Below, piece by piece: positions 7,195-16,058 of a stretch of 36,294 bases of DNA. Both the position numbers and the translations under genes were made by a program. Under the pieces are notes generated by a model that saw nothing but the letters and a program-made list of their open reading frames with translations, did not search any database and was not told where the DNA came from. How positions within the stretch are numbered: the first letter of the stretch is position 1; each line of letters starts with the position of its first letter. This DNA is from Lachnospiraceae bacterium Zagget2 (GTDB lineage: Bacteria; Bacillota; Clostridia; Lachnospirales; Lachnospiraceae), in assembly GCA_001941045.1 (NCBI GenBank), contig MSHD01000007.1, positions 99,180 to 135,473 of the forward strand, given 5' to 3'.

Positions 7195-9447
7195 ATGAGG
7201 AGGAGAATACCACTTCTGATCGGTTTTCTCTGGCTGTTTGCTGTGATCGGGCTTGCTGCCATCTGTGGAGGAGACTGGCCCGGTGAGCTGCCGCGCTCCG
7301 TATATCTGAGCGACGCCCTTGAGAAGGGGAGTGAGTTTGAAGCTCTGTGTTATTCGGAAGGACTGTATGCCGTGCTGACGCCGTCCTCATCGGAGGACAG
7401 GGAGGGTCGGAGAATTGTAAGTTTAAGTGAGACCGGCGAGGCCCTGGCCGTAACCCCGGTTCTGGAGCTGGAGAGCGGGGGAAGCCTGAGCGCTCTAAGT
7501 GTAACTCCGGAGGGCTTTTATCTTACGGTGATCCTGGACGGAGGAGAGAGTGCGGGTTTTTATTTTGTGGAGAGCGAAAGCCTTTCCGCGGAAAATCTGT
7601 CCGCGGAGGAGCCGCCGGAGCCTCTTTCCCTTGCACTGGCGAGCTCCGTAAAAGCGGAATATGGGCGCAGGATCAACTGGGCCGGTTATGCGGACGGAAC
7701 GCTCCTCACCTGGAAAGACGATGGAACCGGGGCAGTGTATTACGAGCAGGCCGTGTCTGATGCGGCCGATTGTGAGCAGATGCTCATGGACATGGGGCAG
7801 GAGGCAAATATTCGCCAGCACAGCACGATCTGTTATCTTGTACTTCTGTTTGCCGGTTGGGTCATATGGTTCCTGGTTGTGAGGCTGCTGCGGAACCGAA
7901 GTTATACGGTATATGCGATTGTGCTCGTCGAGGCGCTGCTTCTCGTCATTACGGTGACCGGTGTGATGCTGGCTACGCGCAGCAGTCAGAACACGAGCGA
8001 GTCGGAGACAGAGCGCTACAGCCGTTATTATATGAAGTCGCTGCTTGCAGATATGAAGGCGCTGCAGCCGCTGGAGGATTTTGAGGCGGAGGCCTTCTAT
8101 CAGAGTGATACCTATGAGGAGCTTTTCAGCCTTCTGTCAGGATTTATTTCCGATGAGGGAACGGCGGATGTCTTTGCGGATATCTGTATCCTGAGGCCGG
8201 AGGACGGCTGCATTCTGGTGAGTGCCAGCGGGAAGAACGGAGCGCCGCTCTCAACGGTTTATGGACAGGACGCGGAGCTCCTGGAGATGGATTTCACGGC
8301 TGACAAAGTGACGGTATATACACTGGCGGCGATTCGCGGTGAGGATGATGGGAGTCTCTTTTCGGAGGCGGCAAATCGCGGATACCTGATCTTTGCGGGT
8401 ATTCTGTTCCTGACAGTGAGCGCAGTGTGTGTGGCGCTTCTGCTGATCCGGGGCAGAGAGCTTAAGAGGCTCTCAGCTGCCATGTTGCAGGTGTCGGCCG
8501 GACAGGAGGCATCCGCGGGTGGGAGAATCCGCAGCCGCGATACGGCGGTCATGTGGAACAGCCTCATGGAGATTCAGAAGAAGATTCACAGGATCAACTA
8601 TACGCGCTATCGGATCCTTGAGTCCTGCTACCGCTTTGCGCCGAAGAATATAGAAAAGCTGTTCGGACGTGATTCGATCACAGAGGTCGCGGGCGGAGAT
8701 ACGGTCCGATTGCATGGGATGGTGGCTTTTATCACAACCGCTGAGCCGTCTGGTATGGAGGAAATGACAGCGGAGCAGATGAATCAGTTTGTCACTCTGG
8801 TGGAACAGCATCAGGAAGAAAACGGCGGATATTTTGTGTCCGGGAACGCAGATCTGACGAGTCTGAAGCTGTTGTTTCCAGAGGGAAATGGGCGAAGTGT
8901 TGAATTTGGTATTTCCTTTCTGCGGGAATTCTATGAGGGGTCAGTGCTTCAGAGCCTGCAGGCGGGGATTCTGATCCACTGTTCGGACTTCCTTTATGGA
9001 GTGGCCGGAAATGAGCGGCAGAGCTTTCCGTTCCTGCTCTCGGAGGAAAAGGCAGAGCTTGAGCGCTTCGCAGCATGGTTTCGGGGAATGGATCTTCGGC
9101 TGGTTATTACGGCAGAGGTGCTGGAGCAGGAGAAGCCGCAGGGAACACATCGCTATCTGGGCTATCTTTTCCTCGACAGGGTCGGAAAGCGGCTTGATCT
9201 CTATGAGGTGCTCGATGCCTGCCCGCAGGCGGAAAGGCGGCTGAAGACGGATACGGCGGAAAAGTTCGGAAAAGCGCTGGAATTGTTTTACCAGCATGAT
9301 TTCTATCTGGCGCGCGGCGGTTTTTCAGACATCATGAAAGCCAATCCTGATGACCGCATGGCCAGGTGGTACCTGTTTACCTGCGAAAAATATCTGAATC
9401 AGTCCTGGTGTGAGGGCGATATCTGCAGACTGCGTTACGATCATTGA
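7195..9447 (+). CDS. Membrane receptor with HAMP-like linker and degenerate class III nucleotide cyclase-like domain
   Basis: About 750 residues. The ATG at 7195 is chosen because AAAGGGAGG ends at 7189. Topology read from hydrophobicity: helix 1 near residues 5-24, outside domain about 25-210, helices 2 and 3 near 212-231 and 238-258, a second outside domain about 260-395, helix 4 near 397-418, then a HAMP-like linker. Residues about 495-670 follow the layout of class III adenylate/guanylate cyclases (VAFITTAEPS, AGILIHCSDFLYGVAGNERQ), but the metal-binding Asp of the first motif is replaced (VAFITT) and the G-D motif is altered. The end (LYEVLDACPQAERRLK, then LARGGFSDIMKANPDDRMA) matches the tail seen after such cyclase domains. 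It is probably a non-catalytic envelope sensor for the CIS. Confidence 0.8.
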   Translation: MRRRIPLLIGFLWLFAVIGLAAICGGDWPGELPRSVYLSDALEKGSEFEALCYSEGLYAVLTPSSSEDREGRRIVSLSETGEALAVTPVLELESGGSLSALSVTPEGFYLTVILDGGESAGFYFVESESLSAENLSAEEPPEPLSLALASSVKAEYGRRINWAGYADGTLLTWKDDGTGAVYYEQAVSDAADCEQMLMDMGQEANIRQHSTICYLVLLFAGWVIWFLVVRLLRNRSYTVYAIVLVEALLLVITVTGVMLATRSSQNTSESETERYSRYYMKSLLADMKALQPLEDFEAEAFYQSDTYEELFSLLSGFISDEGTADVFADICILRPEDGCILVSASGKNGAPLSTVYGQDAELLEMDFTADKVTVYTLAAIRGEDDGSLFSEAANRGYLIFAGILFLTVSAVCVALLLIRGRELKRLSAAMLQVSAGQEASAGGRIRSRDTAVMWNSLMEIQKKIHRINYTRYRILESCYRFAPKNIEKLFGRDSITEVAGGDTVRLHGMVAFITTAEPSGMEEMTAEQMNQFVTLVEQHQEENGGYFVSGNADLTSLKLLFPEGNGRSVEFGISFLREFYEGSVLQSLQAGILIHCSDFLYGVAGNERQSFPFLLSEEKAELERFAAWFRGMDLRLVITAEVLEQEKPQGTHRYLGYLFLDRVGKRLDLYEVLDACPQAERRLKTDTAEKFGKALELFYQHDFYLARGGFSDIMKANPDDRMARWYLFTCEKYLNQSWCEGDICRLRYDH

Positions 9448-9494
9448 CAGAATATAGTCAGTATAAGATTACCTGAGAAAGGAGGAGTGCGGAT

Positions 9495-10691
9495 ATGGGA
9501 ACGAATCTGTTCAGTACCCTGATCTCAACGATCAAGTCGAAGATTACGCCGCTGGTCACAAAGTTCAAGAACTGGACCAGCTGGAGCTTTATCCGTACCA
9601 AACTGATCTCCTCCATCCGGGATTTCTTTTCGAAGATCCTGGACATCAGGCCCAGGCACAAGAAGGACTATTATGAGGTCTTCGGCTGGCTTGTGAGCCG
9701 CCGTCTGGCGCTCGCGCTGGTGATTGTCGCGGGGGTGCTCAGCGTTTACTATCTGTTTTGCGTGCGCAGTGTTCTGCCTTCTTCCGGTTCGGATACGGTG
9801 AAAACATATTCCTATGATTCTCTGCTGCTGCGTTTTACGAGCGGCACGGTACAGATCACGGCGAAGAGCGGTTACCTGGCCTACGAGGGAGAGGTGGCGT
9901 CCGGCGCGGTCACCGGCTACGGCACTCTGTACAATGCCGAGGGGGTCGTTGTCTATCAGGGAAATTTTGAAAACAACGAGTATCAGGGAACGGGTACTCG
10001 GTACTACGATGACGGAACCATGATGTACACGGGAGAATTTGAGGCAAATGCGTTCAGCGGGACGGGAAAGCTGTACCGCGAGAATGGAACGATGGAGTAC
10101 GAGGGGGATTTCGCGCTTGGCATGAAGGATGGCTCCGGTCAGCTCTATGATATAAGCGGGAATCTGGTCTATGAGGGAAACTTCAGTAAGGACAGTATTG
10201 TCTACAGCGAGATTCTGGGACAGAAGGCCTCCGAAGTGGCGGAGATCTATTCCGGAAGTCGGACGGTGTATGAGCAGGATGACAGTTACGCTGTGGTACT
10301 GGATGATATTGACGTGGTTTATGCCGATAACGGGGAGAGCGCGGCGCTGGATGAGGAGATCACGATCGGACAGGTGATTGTGTTAAGCAATGAATTTTCC
10401 ACGGGCAGCACGAAGCTCAGCACAAGGGAGGAACTTGAAAATTATTTTGGGGCGGAGTTGCTCATACGGACAGAGGAGCTCACGCTGGCGGAGGCGGTGG
10501 CCTTTGCCCGTGTTGATTCGGAGGATACGGAACTGGTGCTCTCACAGGAATATGACGACTACTATACGGTGGAGGAATATGGCGGAAGCGCCAGGGCTTT
10601 TACAGGTACCCGGGACGGCTTAAGCTACACCTTTGTATCCTCCGGGACGGACGGTACGTTTTCCTTCTATATTATTCAGTATCAGGAGTAA
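9495..10691 (+). CDS. Single-pass membrane protein with extracytoplasmic MORN-type repeats
   Basis: A 398-residue protein starting 8 bp after a perfect AAAGGAGGAG site. Residues 1-68 are basic and amphipathic and probably cytoplasmic. One helix (LALALVIVAGVLSVYYLFCV, about 71-90) spans the membrane. Residues about 129-235 hold four to five MORN-like repeats with the pattern Y-x-G-x-[FV]-x-x-x-x-x-x-G-x-G-x-[LR]-Y (for example YQGNFENNEYQGTGTRYY and YTGEFEANAFSGTGKLY). The last about 160 residues are an acidic alpha/beta domain of unknown type. MORN repeats in other proteins form extended beta scaffolds that bind partners or membranes. It follows the receptor gene by 47 bp. An envelope-anchoring role for the injection machine is inference. 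Confidence 0.83.
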   Translation: MGTNLFSTLISTIKSKITPLVTKFKNWTSWSFIRTKLISSIRDFFSKILDIRPRHKKDYYEVFGWLVSRRLALALVIVAGVLSVYYLFCVRSVLPSSGSDTVKTYSYDSLLLRFTSGTVQITAKSGYLAYEGEVASGAVTGYGTLYNAEGVVVYQGNFENNEYQGTGTRYYDDGTMMYTGEFEANAFSGTGKLYRENGTMEYEGDFALGMKDGSGQLYDISGNLVYEGNFSKDSIVYSEILGQKASEVAEIYSGSRTVYEQDDSYAVVLDDIDVVYADNGESAALDEEITIGQVIVLSNEFSTGSTKLSTREELENYFGAELLIRTEELTLAEAVAFARVDSEDTELVLSQEYDDYYTVEEYGGSARAFTGTRDGLSYTFVSSGTDGTFSFYIIQYQE

Positions 10692-10707
10692 GGGAAAGGC
10701 GGAACAG

Positions 10708-12537
10708 ATGAGAAAAAGAAATCGAACAGCAGCCATTCTTGCAGCGGTTTTGTTTCTCGAAGGGACGGGCATTACGGCTCTGGCCGCGGGGAGCACGACC
10801 CTGAAGCTCGAGACTGCGGTGGAGCAGGCCTTTACGAACAGTTCGGAGTATACGGAGCTGAATAATGAGCTGTCCATGAAGCAGGTGGATCTGGCACAGG
10901 CGGTTCTGGCGGCCAGCCCATATGCAGAGGAAGATTCCGGGGAGGAGACGGCTGCAGAAGAGACGGCGGTGGAGGACGACACGGCAGCGGAAGAGGCCGG
11001 GGAAGAAGAGACTTACCTGTGGTCGCCCTTTATGGAGGCGGTGCCCGCGGAGGGGCAGAGCCTATCAGAACTCTACAGCATCCTGATCGCGCCGCTGCTG
11101 GCGCAGATGGACGTCGAGACCGCCGAGGCGGCGCTGGAGAAAGAGCGGCTGTCGGTGCAGGAGGAGATCGCAGGGCTGTATGCGGATATCGTCACGCTGC
11201 AGCAGAAGATAGAGCTGGAGGAGGAGCGGCTTGCAGAGGAGAAAACGTCTCTGACGAAGATCAAGGCGCTGCTCAGGACCGGGCAGGCCACGCAGGACGA
11301 TGTGGACGCACAGGAGGATGAGGTCGGGTCATGTGAAGAGAGTCTGAGCGAAAAGCAGGAAGAACTTGAGGAGGCGAAGGCGGAGCTCTCGGAAGCCATG
11401 GGCGTAGAGCTGTCCGAGAATGTCAGCTTTGCAGAGCTGGAGGTGGAGAGCGAGCTCTGGGAGGGAAGACTCGGGGAGCTGATCGCGGGCACGCTGGAAA
11501 ACAGCAGCTCGTATCTCGCGTCCTGCGCGAGCGCGCGGAATATGCTGTGGGCCTTCTGGAAGGAATATACGGCGCGCTCTGAGAATTATCAGGTGCCGGA
11601 CAATATTTTACAGTATATGTTAAGAGCGGTCGCCGGATGGGCGATCGACACGGAGGAGTTTCAGGAGGAGTATGACGCCTACGCGGAAGCGCGGGCCGCG
11701 GCCCTTGCACAGCCGGTGGCGGATGACGACGGCGCATATTCGCTGTATGACGACGTGCTGAAATACCAGAACCTGGTGATCGATATGGACAGTCAGGAGG
11801 AATCACTGACTGAGCGTGTGGAAGAAAGCTATGAGAATCTGCTGGACCGGAAGGAACGGATTGAGGAGATTCAGGAAGAACTGGAGGCGCTTGAAAAGAA
11901 ACAGAAGGTTTACCGGGTGCGCTACCGCATCGGCGAGCTCTCCAGGGAGGAGTATGATGCGCTGACAGACGAGTATGAAGAGCTGGAGATGGAACTGCTC
12001 GACGCGCAGGGCGAATATTTCAAAGCGTATTACGCGCTCGACAGTGTTACCGGAGGGTATCTTCAGGAGCTCACAGAGGAGATCGGGAACGATTCGGCCC
12101 GGACTTCCGGCAAGGAGTCTGAGAGTAGCTATGTCAGCTCCGGGGATTCTGCAGAAAGCGATTCGAAAGGCGTATCTGACACTGCCTCTGTGACGGCTTC
12201 CTCTGCTGATGCAGAGGAGGCAGAGGTTGTTTACTACATAAAATCGCACTCGGCCGAGGAGGAATTTTCCTTTGGGGTATCTGTCCCCGGAGCTTACTCC
12301 GAGGAGATTGCGTATTACGAGCTCTGGTGCGGGAACCTGCAGGTGGGGGAGCGCACGGCGACCACAGAGGAGATTCGCCACTGGCGGCTGCTCGCGTGGA
12401 GGATGTCCGATGTGAAGGTCTGTTTCTATGATGCAGACGGGGCATTTCTGGGAGAGTGCACGTTTGACCCGACAGAGCCGATCGGTATCGTCACGACAGC
12501 GCCCTACGCCGGGCAGACGGACACGACCGGGAATTAA
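10708..12537 (+). CDS. Secreted TolC-like coiled-coil protein
   Basis: The ATG at 10708 is used although the frame is open further upstream. It follows a GGAAAGGCGG-type site and opens with a signal peptide (MRKRNRTAAILAAVLFLEGT, cleavage near ALA-AG at about residue 26). The mature part begins TTLKLETAVEQAFTNSSEYT, like the first helix of TolC-family proteins, and residues about 130-480 are mostly Glu-rich heptads in two long coiled-coil blocks. The last about 90 residues form a compact domain after a Ser/Asp-rich linker. A Gram-positive cell has no outer membrane for a TolC channel, so the helical fold has probably been reused as an extracellular scaffold. It is the last of four consecutive envelope genes before the CIS structural genes. 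Confidence 0.75.
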   Translation: MRKRNRTAAILAAVLFLEGTGITALAAGSTTLKLETAVEQAFTNSSEYTELNNELSMKQVDLAQAVLAASPYAEEDSGEETAAEETAVEDDTAAEEAGEEETYLWSPFMEAVPAEGQSLSELYSILIAPLLAQMDVETAEAALEKERLSVQEEIAGLYADIVTLQQKIELEEERLAEEKTSLTKIKALLRTGQATQDDVDAQEDEVGSCEESLSEKQEELEEAKAELSEAMGVELSENVSFAELEVESELWEGRLGELIAGTLENSSSYLASCASARNMLWAFWKEYTARSENYQVPDNILQYMLRAVAGWAIDTEEFQEEYDAYAEARAAALAQPVADDDGAYSLYDDVLKYQNLVIDMDSQEESLTERVEESYENLLDRKERIEEIQEELEALEKKQKVYRVRYRIGELSREEYDALTDEYEELEMELLDAQGEYFKAYYALDSVTGGYLQELTEEIGNDSARTSGKESESSYVSSGDSAESDSKGVSDTASVTASSADAEEAEVVYYIKSHSAEEEFSFGVSVPGAYSEEIAYYELWCGNLQVGERTATTEEIRHWRLLAWRMSDVKVCFYDADGAFLGECTFDPTEPIGIVTTAPYAGQTDTTGN

Positions 12538-12550
12538 AAGGAGGACTGAT

Positions 12551-13147
12551 ATGGCAGATTATCCGATTATTGCAGATGTGAGCGCGTATATCGTGCGGAC
12601 ACTCCGCAGCAAGATGTGCCCGGAGCCCATACCGTCTCCGAATAATATTGAGATTTCATCTCCCGCGGATCAGGACGTGGATTACATTCTCGGACTGTAC
12701 CTCTACGATATCCGCGAGGAGAGCGACGTGACGCAGCAACCCTATATCCAGAAGGGACGCGTCCAGATAAAAAAACCGCCAAGGCCCTATGGTCTCTACT
12801 ATATGGTCTTTATCAACGGCTCCTCCCAGATGGGACTCAAGGCGCCGGATATACAGAAAATCATCGGAAGGGTGGCACAGATTGTGAATGACAACAGTTC
12901 CGTCCTCCCGAACCAGCTGCAGTCCTGGCTGGATACCCAGGAACCTCCGATTGTACTGTCTCAGGCGAAGATAAGTCTGGAGGAGAAGGTGAGGGTGTGG
13001 CAGGCGATTAACAAGCCCTATCAGATCAGCCTGTTCTACAAGGCGGCGCCCGTATTTTTATCCAGCGAGATTGTCATCGACACCCCCCGTGTCGTGGATG
13101 CGACATTTGGACTGCATATTACCGGGGAGGAAGGAGGAGAGGGATAA
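12551..13147 (+). CDS. DUF4255 (Pvc16/Afp16-like) tail terminator/cap protein
   Basis: A 198-residue protein starting at ATG 12551 after an AAAAGGAGG site; the frame is open upstream but this start matches both family and ribosome site. It begins MADYPIIADVSAYIVRTLRS and contains DQDVDYILGLYLYDIREE and RPYGLYYMVF, typical of the DUF4255/Pvc16 N-terminal family. In PVC and Afp particles this protein caps tube and sheath at the end distal to the baseplate and fixes particle length. In those clusters it is the last gene; here it is the first structural gene, 4 bp before the next one. The family call is secure. Confidence 0.9.
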   Translation: MADYPIIADVSAYIVRTLRSKMCPEPIPSPNNIEISSPADQDVDYILGLYLYDIREESDVTQQPYIQKGRVQIKKPPRPYGLYYMVFINGSSQMGLKAPDIQKIIGRVAQIVNDNSSVLPNQLQSWLDTQEPPIVLSQAKISLEEKVRVWQAINKPYQISLFYKAAPVFLSSEIVIDTPRVVDATFGLHITGEEGGEG

Positions 13148-13150
13148 CAG

Positions 13151-13918
13151 GTGGATGCATCTGAGATTCGTCACAGCCTGGATCTGCTGGTCAGACTGAT
13201 TGATACGACCACAGGTCTTACGGTGGAGGAGAGGAACGTCCGGTTCTGGAAAGACGATCGCCCGGTGCGCCCCATTCCCAGAGGAAGCGGAAATTACGTA
13301 TTCCTGAACTGCGGAAGGGCGGACGGAGAGCTCAGGGTCAGCGTGTATGGTTATGAGCCGTACCGAATGACGATTCGTTATGAGGGGCTGGACAGCCGGA
13401 TGCCGACAAAGGAAGCGTTCCTGATACCGTCGGAGAGCGCGTCAGGGGGACAGCCGGTTATCACCTTTTCAGGGAAACTCCCGGGAATCACGGAGATCCA
13501 GGCGGTAAGCCCCGGCCATGCCGGGTGCTGCATCAGCGGTTTTGACGAGCGAAAGCGGATCATGAAGCTCTTCAAAACGCACAGGCTGGGCATGGACGAC
13601 ATTTTCTATGGCCTGGTACATCCGCAGCAGCAGACTTATGAACCCTTTGAGGTCGTGAAGGAGCTGCAGGACGGCTCGGTGAAGATCAGCCGACCGCTTG
13701 CGGAGGCGTTCACAGTGAACGCGCCCGTCGCCCGAATAGTATTCGGGAGCGTCTCAGAGGATGGCAGTTATCTTCTGCGTGTCAGGGATGATGCGGAAAA
13801 TCTTGTCTATCTGGTTCGCTACGTGGCGGAAGGAAAGGCGGCTTTCCGGACGGTGGATTTCCATCGCGCCGGAGAAAGGAAACTGGAACAGGAGGAAAGC
13901 GTATGGGACAACTTGTAG
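13151..13918 (+). CDS. CIS accessory protein of unknown function with Ig/carboxypeptidase-regulatory-like N-terminus
   Basis: A 255-residue protein starting at GTG 13151, with GGAAGGAGGAGAGG just upstream overlapping the end of the cap gene. It has no signal peptide or membrane helix. Residues about 10-95 (RLIDTTTGLTVEERNVRFWK, then GSGNYVFLNC and VSVYGYEPYRMTIRY) look like a beta-sandwich of the carboxypeptidase-regulatory type. The C-terminal half is a mixed beta domain with no recognised motif. Its 3' end overlaps the PAAR-like gene by 16 bp, so the two are probably translationally coupled. This suggests it works with the spike tip, possibly as an adaptor or as part of a cargo carrier. Function is not known. 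Confidence 0.72.
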   Translation: MDASEIRHSLDLLVRLIDTTTGLTVEERNVRFWKDDRPVRPIPRGSGNYVFLNCGRADGELRVSVYGYEPYRMTIRYEGLDSRMPTKEAFLIPSESASGGQPVITFSGKLPGITEIQAVSPGHAGCCISGFDERKRIMKLFKTHRLGMDDIFYGLVHPQQQTYEPFEVVKELQDGSVKISRPLAEAFTVNAPVARIVFGSVSEDGSYLLRVRDDAENLVYLVRYVAEGKAAFRTVDFHRAGERKLEQEESVWDNL

Positions 13919-14286
13919 TGACAGGCGGAAGCGCCATGTGTACGTTCGGCGCAGCGCCGGGGACGATCAATGTGACATCCCAGACCATGTGTCTGGCCTG
14001 CGGAAGACCGGCGGCCACGATCCAGGACTGTCAGCCCGCTAATGTCACCTTTGGCATGTGTTCCTCCCTGGCCAATCCGCAGGTGGCGGCCGCTACAGCG
14101 GCGGCGAACGGGGTGCTGACGCCGCAGCCCTGCGCACTCGTCCCGGCGGGAACCTGGATACCGACCAAACCGACAGTACTGATAAGTGGAAAATCCTGTC
14201 TGACCAGCGACTGCAGACTGATGTGCGCCTACGGCGGTTCTATCAGCATTGTATCGCCGGGACAGACGACGGTTATGGTCACATGA
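13903..14286 (+). CDS. PAAR-like spike tip protein (DUF4280)
   Basis: A 127-residue protein starting GQLVVTGGSAMCTFGAAPGT and continuing with NVTFGMCSSLANPQVAAAT, CALVPAGTWIPTKPTVLISG and SCLTSDCRLMCAYGGSISIV, the full-length pattern of DUF4280 PAAR-like proteins. Conserved cysteines line the small beta-cone, which sharpens the tip of the gp5-like spike and may carry cargo. The start overlaps the preceding gene by 16 bp (ggaacaggaggaaagcgt precedes the ATG). In Afp/PVC clusters the PAAR gene sits between gp25 and baseplate J; here it is placed just before the sheath gene. The call is secure. Confidence 0.93.
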   Translation: MGQLVVTGGSAMCTFGAAPGTINVTSQTMCLACGRPAATIQDCQPANVTFGMCSSLANPQVAAATAAANGVLTPQPCALVPAGTWIPTKPTVLISGKSCLTSDCRLMCAYGGSISIVSPGQTTVMVT

Positions 14287-14320
14287 TTATCGGAAACAAA
14301 ACGAAAGGAGAACTACTATT

Positions 14321-16018
14321 ATGGCAGAATATTTTACACCCGGAGTCTATGTGGAAGAATATGATAATTCTCCGCGGAGCATCGAAGGTGTAGGAACCAG
14401 TACAGCCGGATTCATCGGCTTTGCGGAGAAGGGGCCGGCGATCGGCGCTCCCTCCCTGGTTACGAGCTTCAAGAGCTTCAGCAAGCAGTTCGGTGGATTC
14501 TTAAGTGAATTTACCCACGGCGATTATCGCTATCTGGCGAACAGCGTCGAGCAGTTTTTCGTCAACGGCGGAACCAGATGCTATGTGTCCCGCGTGATTC
14601 CGGACGGCGCGAAGGCGGCGTCGAAGGAGCAGGGTATCCTCTCCGTGGAGGCGGCGAATGAAGGGAAATGGGGCAATCGTATCCAGATTTCTTTCAATAC
14701 CGTTGAAAAGAAGAAGATGCAGCTCATCGCCCAGTCCGGCACCGGTTACATCGCGAAGTCGGTGGACGGCTTCCGCGAGGGCGATCTGGTCGATGCGAAT
14801 GGCGAGTACAACCGCATCGCGACGATCTATGACAATACCGTGACCTTCGAGCAGCCCTTCACCGGCGAGGTGGTGGACACCGGCATCATCCCGAAGACGG
14901 TTCTCTATCTTGTGAGTGTGGACGTGAGCGTCCGTTACAACGACGAGGTCGAGAATTACGGCGATCTGAGCTTCAACGTGAAGGCGACAAACTATGTCGG
15001 TTCCAGACTGGCTTTGAGCGAGCTGGTGAAGGTTTCCATCGGCCAGCCGGAGAAGATCGGGAATCCGATCGAGGCGATCTTCGGCGAGGGCAATACCAGC
15101 GGCATGCTGAATCTGGAGGGCGGCTCCGACGGAAGCATCGATGCGGTGACGGCGGCGACCTTCATCGGTGTAGACGGCGGCCCCGGCAAGCGCACAGGTA
15201 TCCAGTCCTTCGTGGAGAACAGCACGGTCAGTATGCTGGCGATCCCCGGCGTGACTGATCCGGAGGTGATCGTGTCGCTCGTAGCGCACTGCGAGAATCT
15301 GAAGAGCCGCGTGGCGGTCTTCGATATGCCGAAGGACGCATATAAGACGAAAGACCTGATCGAGTACCGTGGCATTATTGATTCGACCTACGCCGCGATG
15401 TATCACCCGTGGATCCAGGTCTTCGACCGTTCCTCAAACCGCAGCGATTTCATTCCGCCCTCGGGCGCGGTCATGGGCGTCTACTCCCGCACCGACATCA
15501 ATCGCGGTGTGCACAAGGCTCCGGCAAACGAGATCGTGTTCTGCACGGGCCTGAAGGTGAATTACACCAAGGCGGAGCAGGATATCCTGAATCCGGAGGG
15601 CATCAACCTGATCCGCGCGATTCCCGGACAGGGCATCCGCGTGTGGGGCGCGAGGACGGCCAGCAGCAATTCGGCCTTCAAATATGTCAACGTGCGGCGT
15701 CTGTTTATCTATGTGGAGGAGAGCATCAAGGCGAACACCAACTGGGTGGTCTTCGAACCGAACGACGCGACGCTGTGGCAGAGAGTCAGTCTGACGATCT
15801 CGTCCTTCCTCGACAGTATGTGGAGACAGGGCATGCTGGCAGGATCCACGCCGGCAGAGGGTTATTTCGTAGAGATCGGTTCGTCCACGATGAGCAAGGA
15901 CGACATTATGAACGGCAGGCTGATCTGCAACATCGGTATCGCACCGTCCCGTCCGGCCGAGTTCGTGATCTTCCGCGTGACCCAGCACACGGCTGAGTCC
16001 GGCGGAGGAGAAGAATAG
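14321..16018 (+). CDS. Contractile tail sheath protein
   Basis: A 565-residue sheath subunit. The ATG at 14321 follows AAAGGAG and gives the family-typical opening AEYFTPGVYVEEYDNSPRSI, so the longer upstream frame is discarded. The C-terminal conserved sheath domain is clear: RAIPGQGIRVWGARTASSNS, YVNVRRLFIYVEESIKANTN and NWVVFEPNDATLWQRVSLTI, ending IGIAPSRPAEFVIFRVTQ. Together with the tube it forms the contractile body. It is longer than Pvc2 (about 355 residues) and similar to longer phage-like sheaths, so it probably has an extra surface domain in the middle. The gene uses strikingly few rare-looking codons and is rich in C-ending codons, as expected for a major structural protein. Only one sheath gene is present. 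Confidence 0.97.
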   Translation: MAEYFTPGVYVEEYDNSPRSIEGVGTSTAGFIGFAEKGPAIGAPSLVTSFKSFSKQFGGFLSEFTHGDYRYLANSVEQFFVNGGTRCYVSRVIPDGAKAASKEQGILSVEAANEGKWGNRIQISFNTVEKKKMQLIAQSGTGYIAKSVDGFREGDLVDANGEYNRIATIYDNTVTFEQPFTGEVVDTGIIPKTVLYLVSVDVSVRYNDEVENYGDLSFNVKATNYVGSRLALSELVKVSIGQPEKIGNPIEAIFGEGNTSGMLNLEGGSDGSIDAVTAATFIGVDGGPGKRTGIQSFVENSTVSMLAIPGVTDPEVIVSLVAHCENLKSRVAVFDMPKDAYKTKDLIEYRGIIDSTYAAMYHPWIQVFDRSSNRSDFIPPSGAVMGVYSRTDINRGVHKAPANEIVFCTGLKVNYTKAEQDILNPEGINLIRAIPGQGIRVWGARTASSNSAFKYVNVRRLFIYVEESIKANTNWVVFEPNDATLWQRVSLTISSFLDSMWRQGMLAGSTPAEGYFVEIGSSTMSKDDIMNGRLICNIGIAPSRPAEFVIFRVTQHTAESGGGEE

Positions 16019-16058
16019 ACAGGCGGACGCGTCAGTGAACAGAAAGGAGAGATAAAAG

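Noticed and set aside
10633-10707. Upstream extension of the TolC-like gene
   Set aside because: It overlaps the end of the MORN protein gene and would bury the signal peptide. ATG 10708 has a ribosome site.
12428-12550. Upstream extension of the DUF4255 gene
   Set aside because: The extra residues are a frame-shadow of the preceding gene; the family start MADYP and AAAAGGAGG lie at 12551.
14249-14320. Upstream extension of the sheath gene
   Set aside because: The sheath family begins at MAEYFTPGVY, and AAAGGAG precedes ATG 14321.
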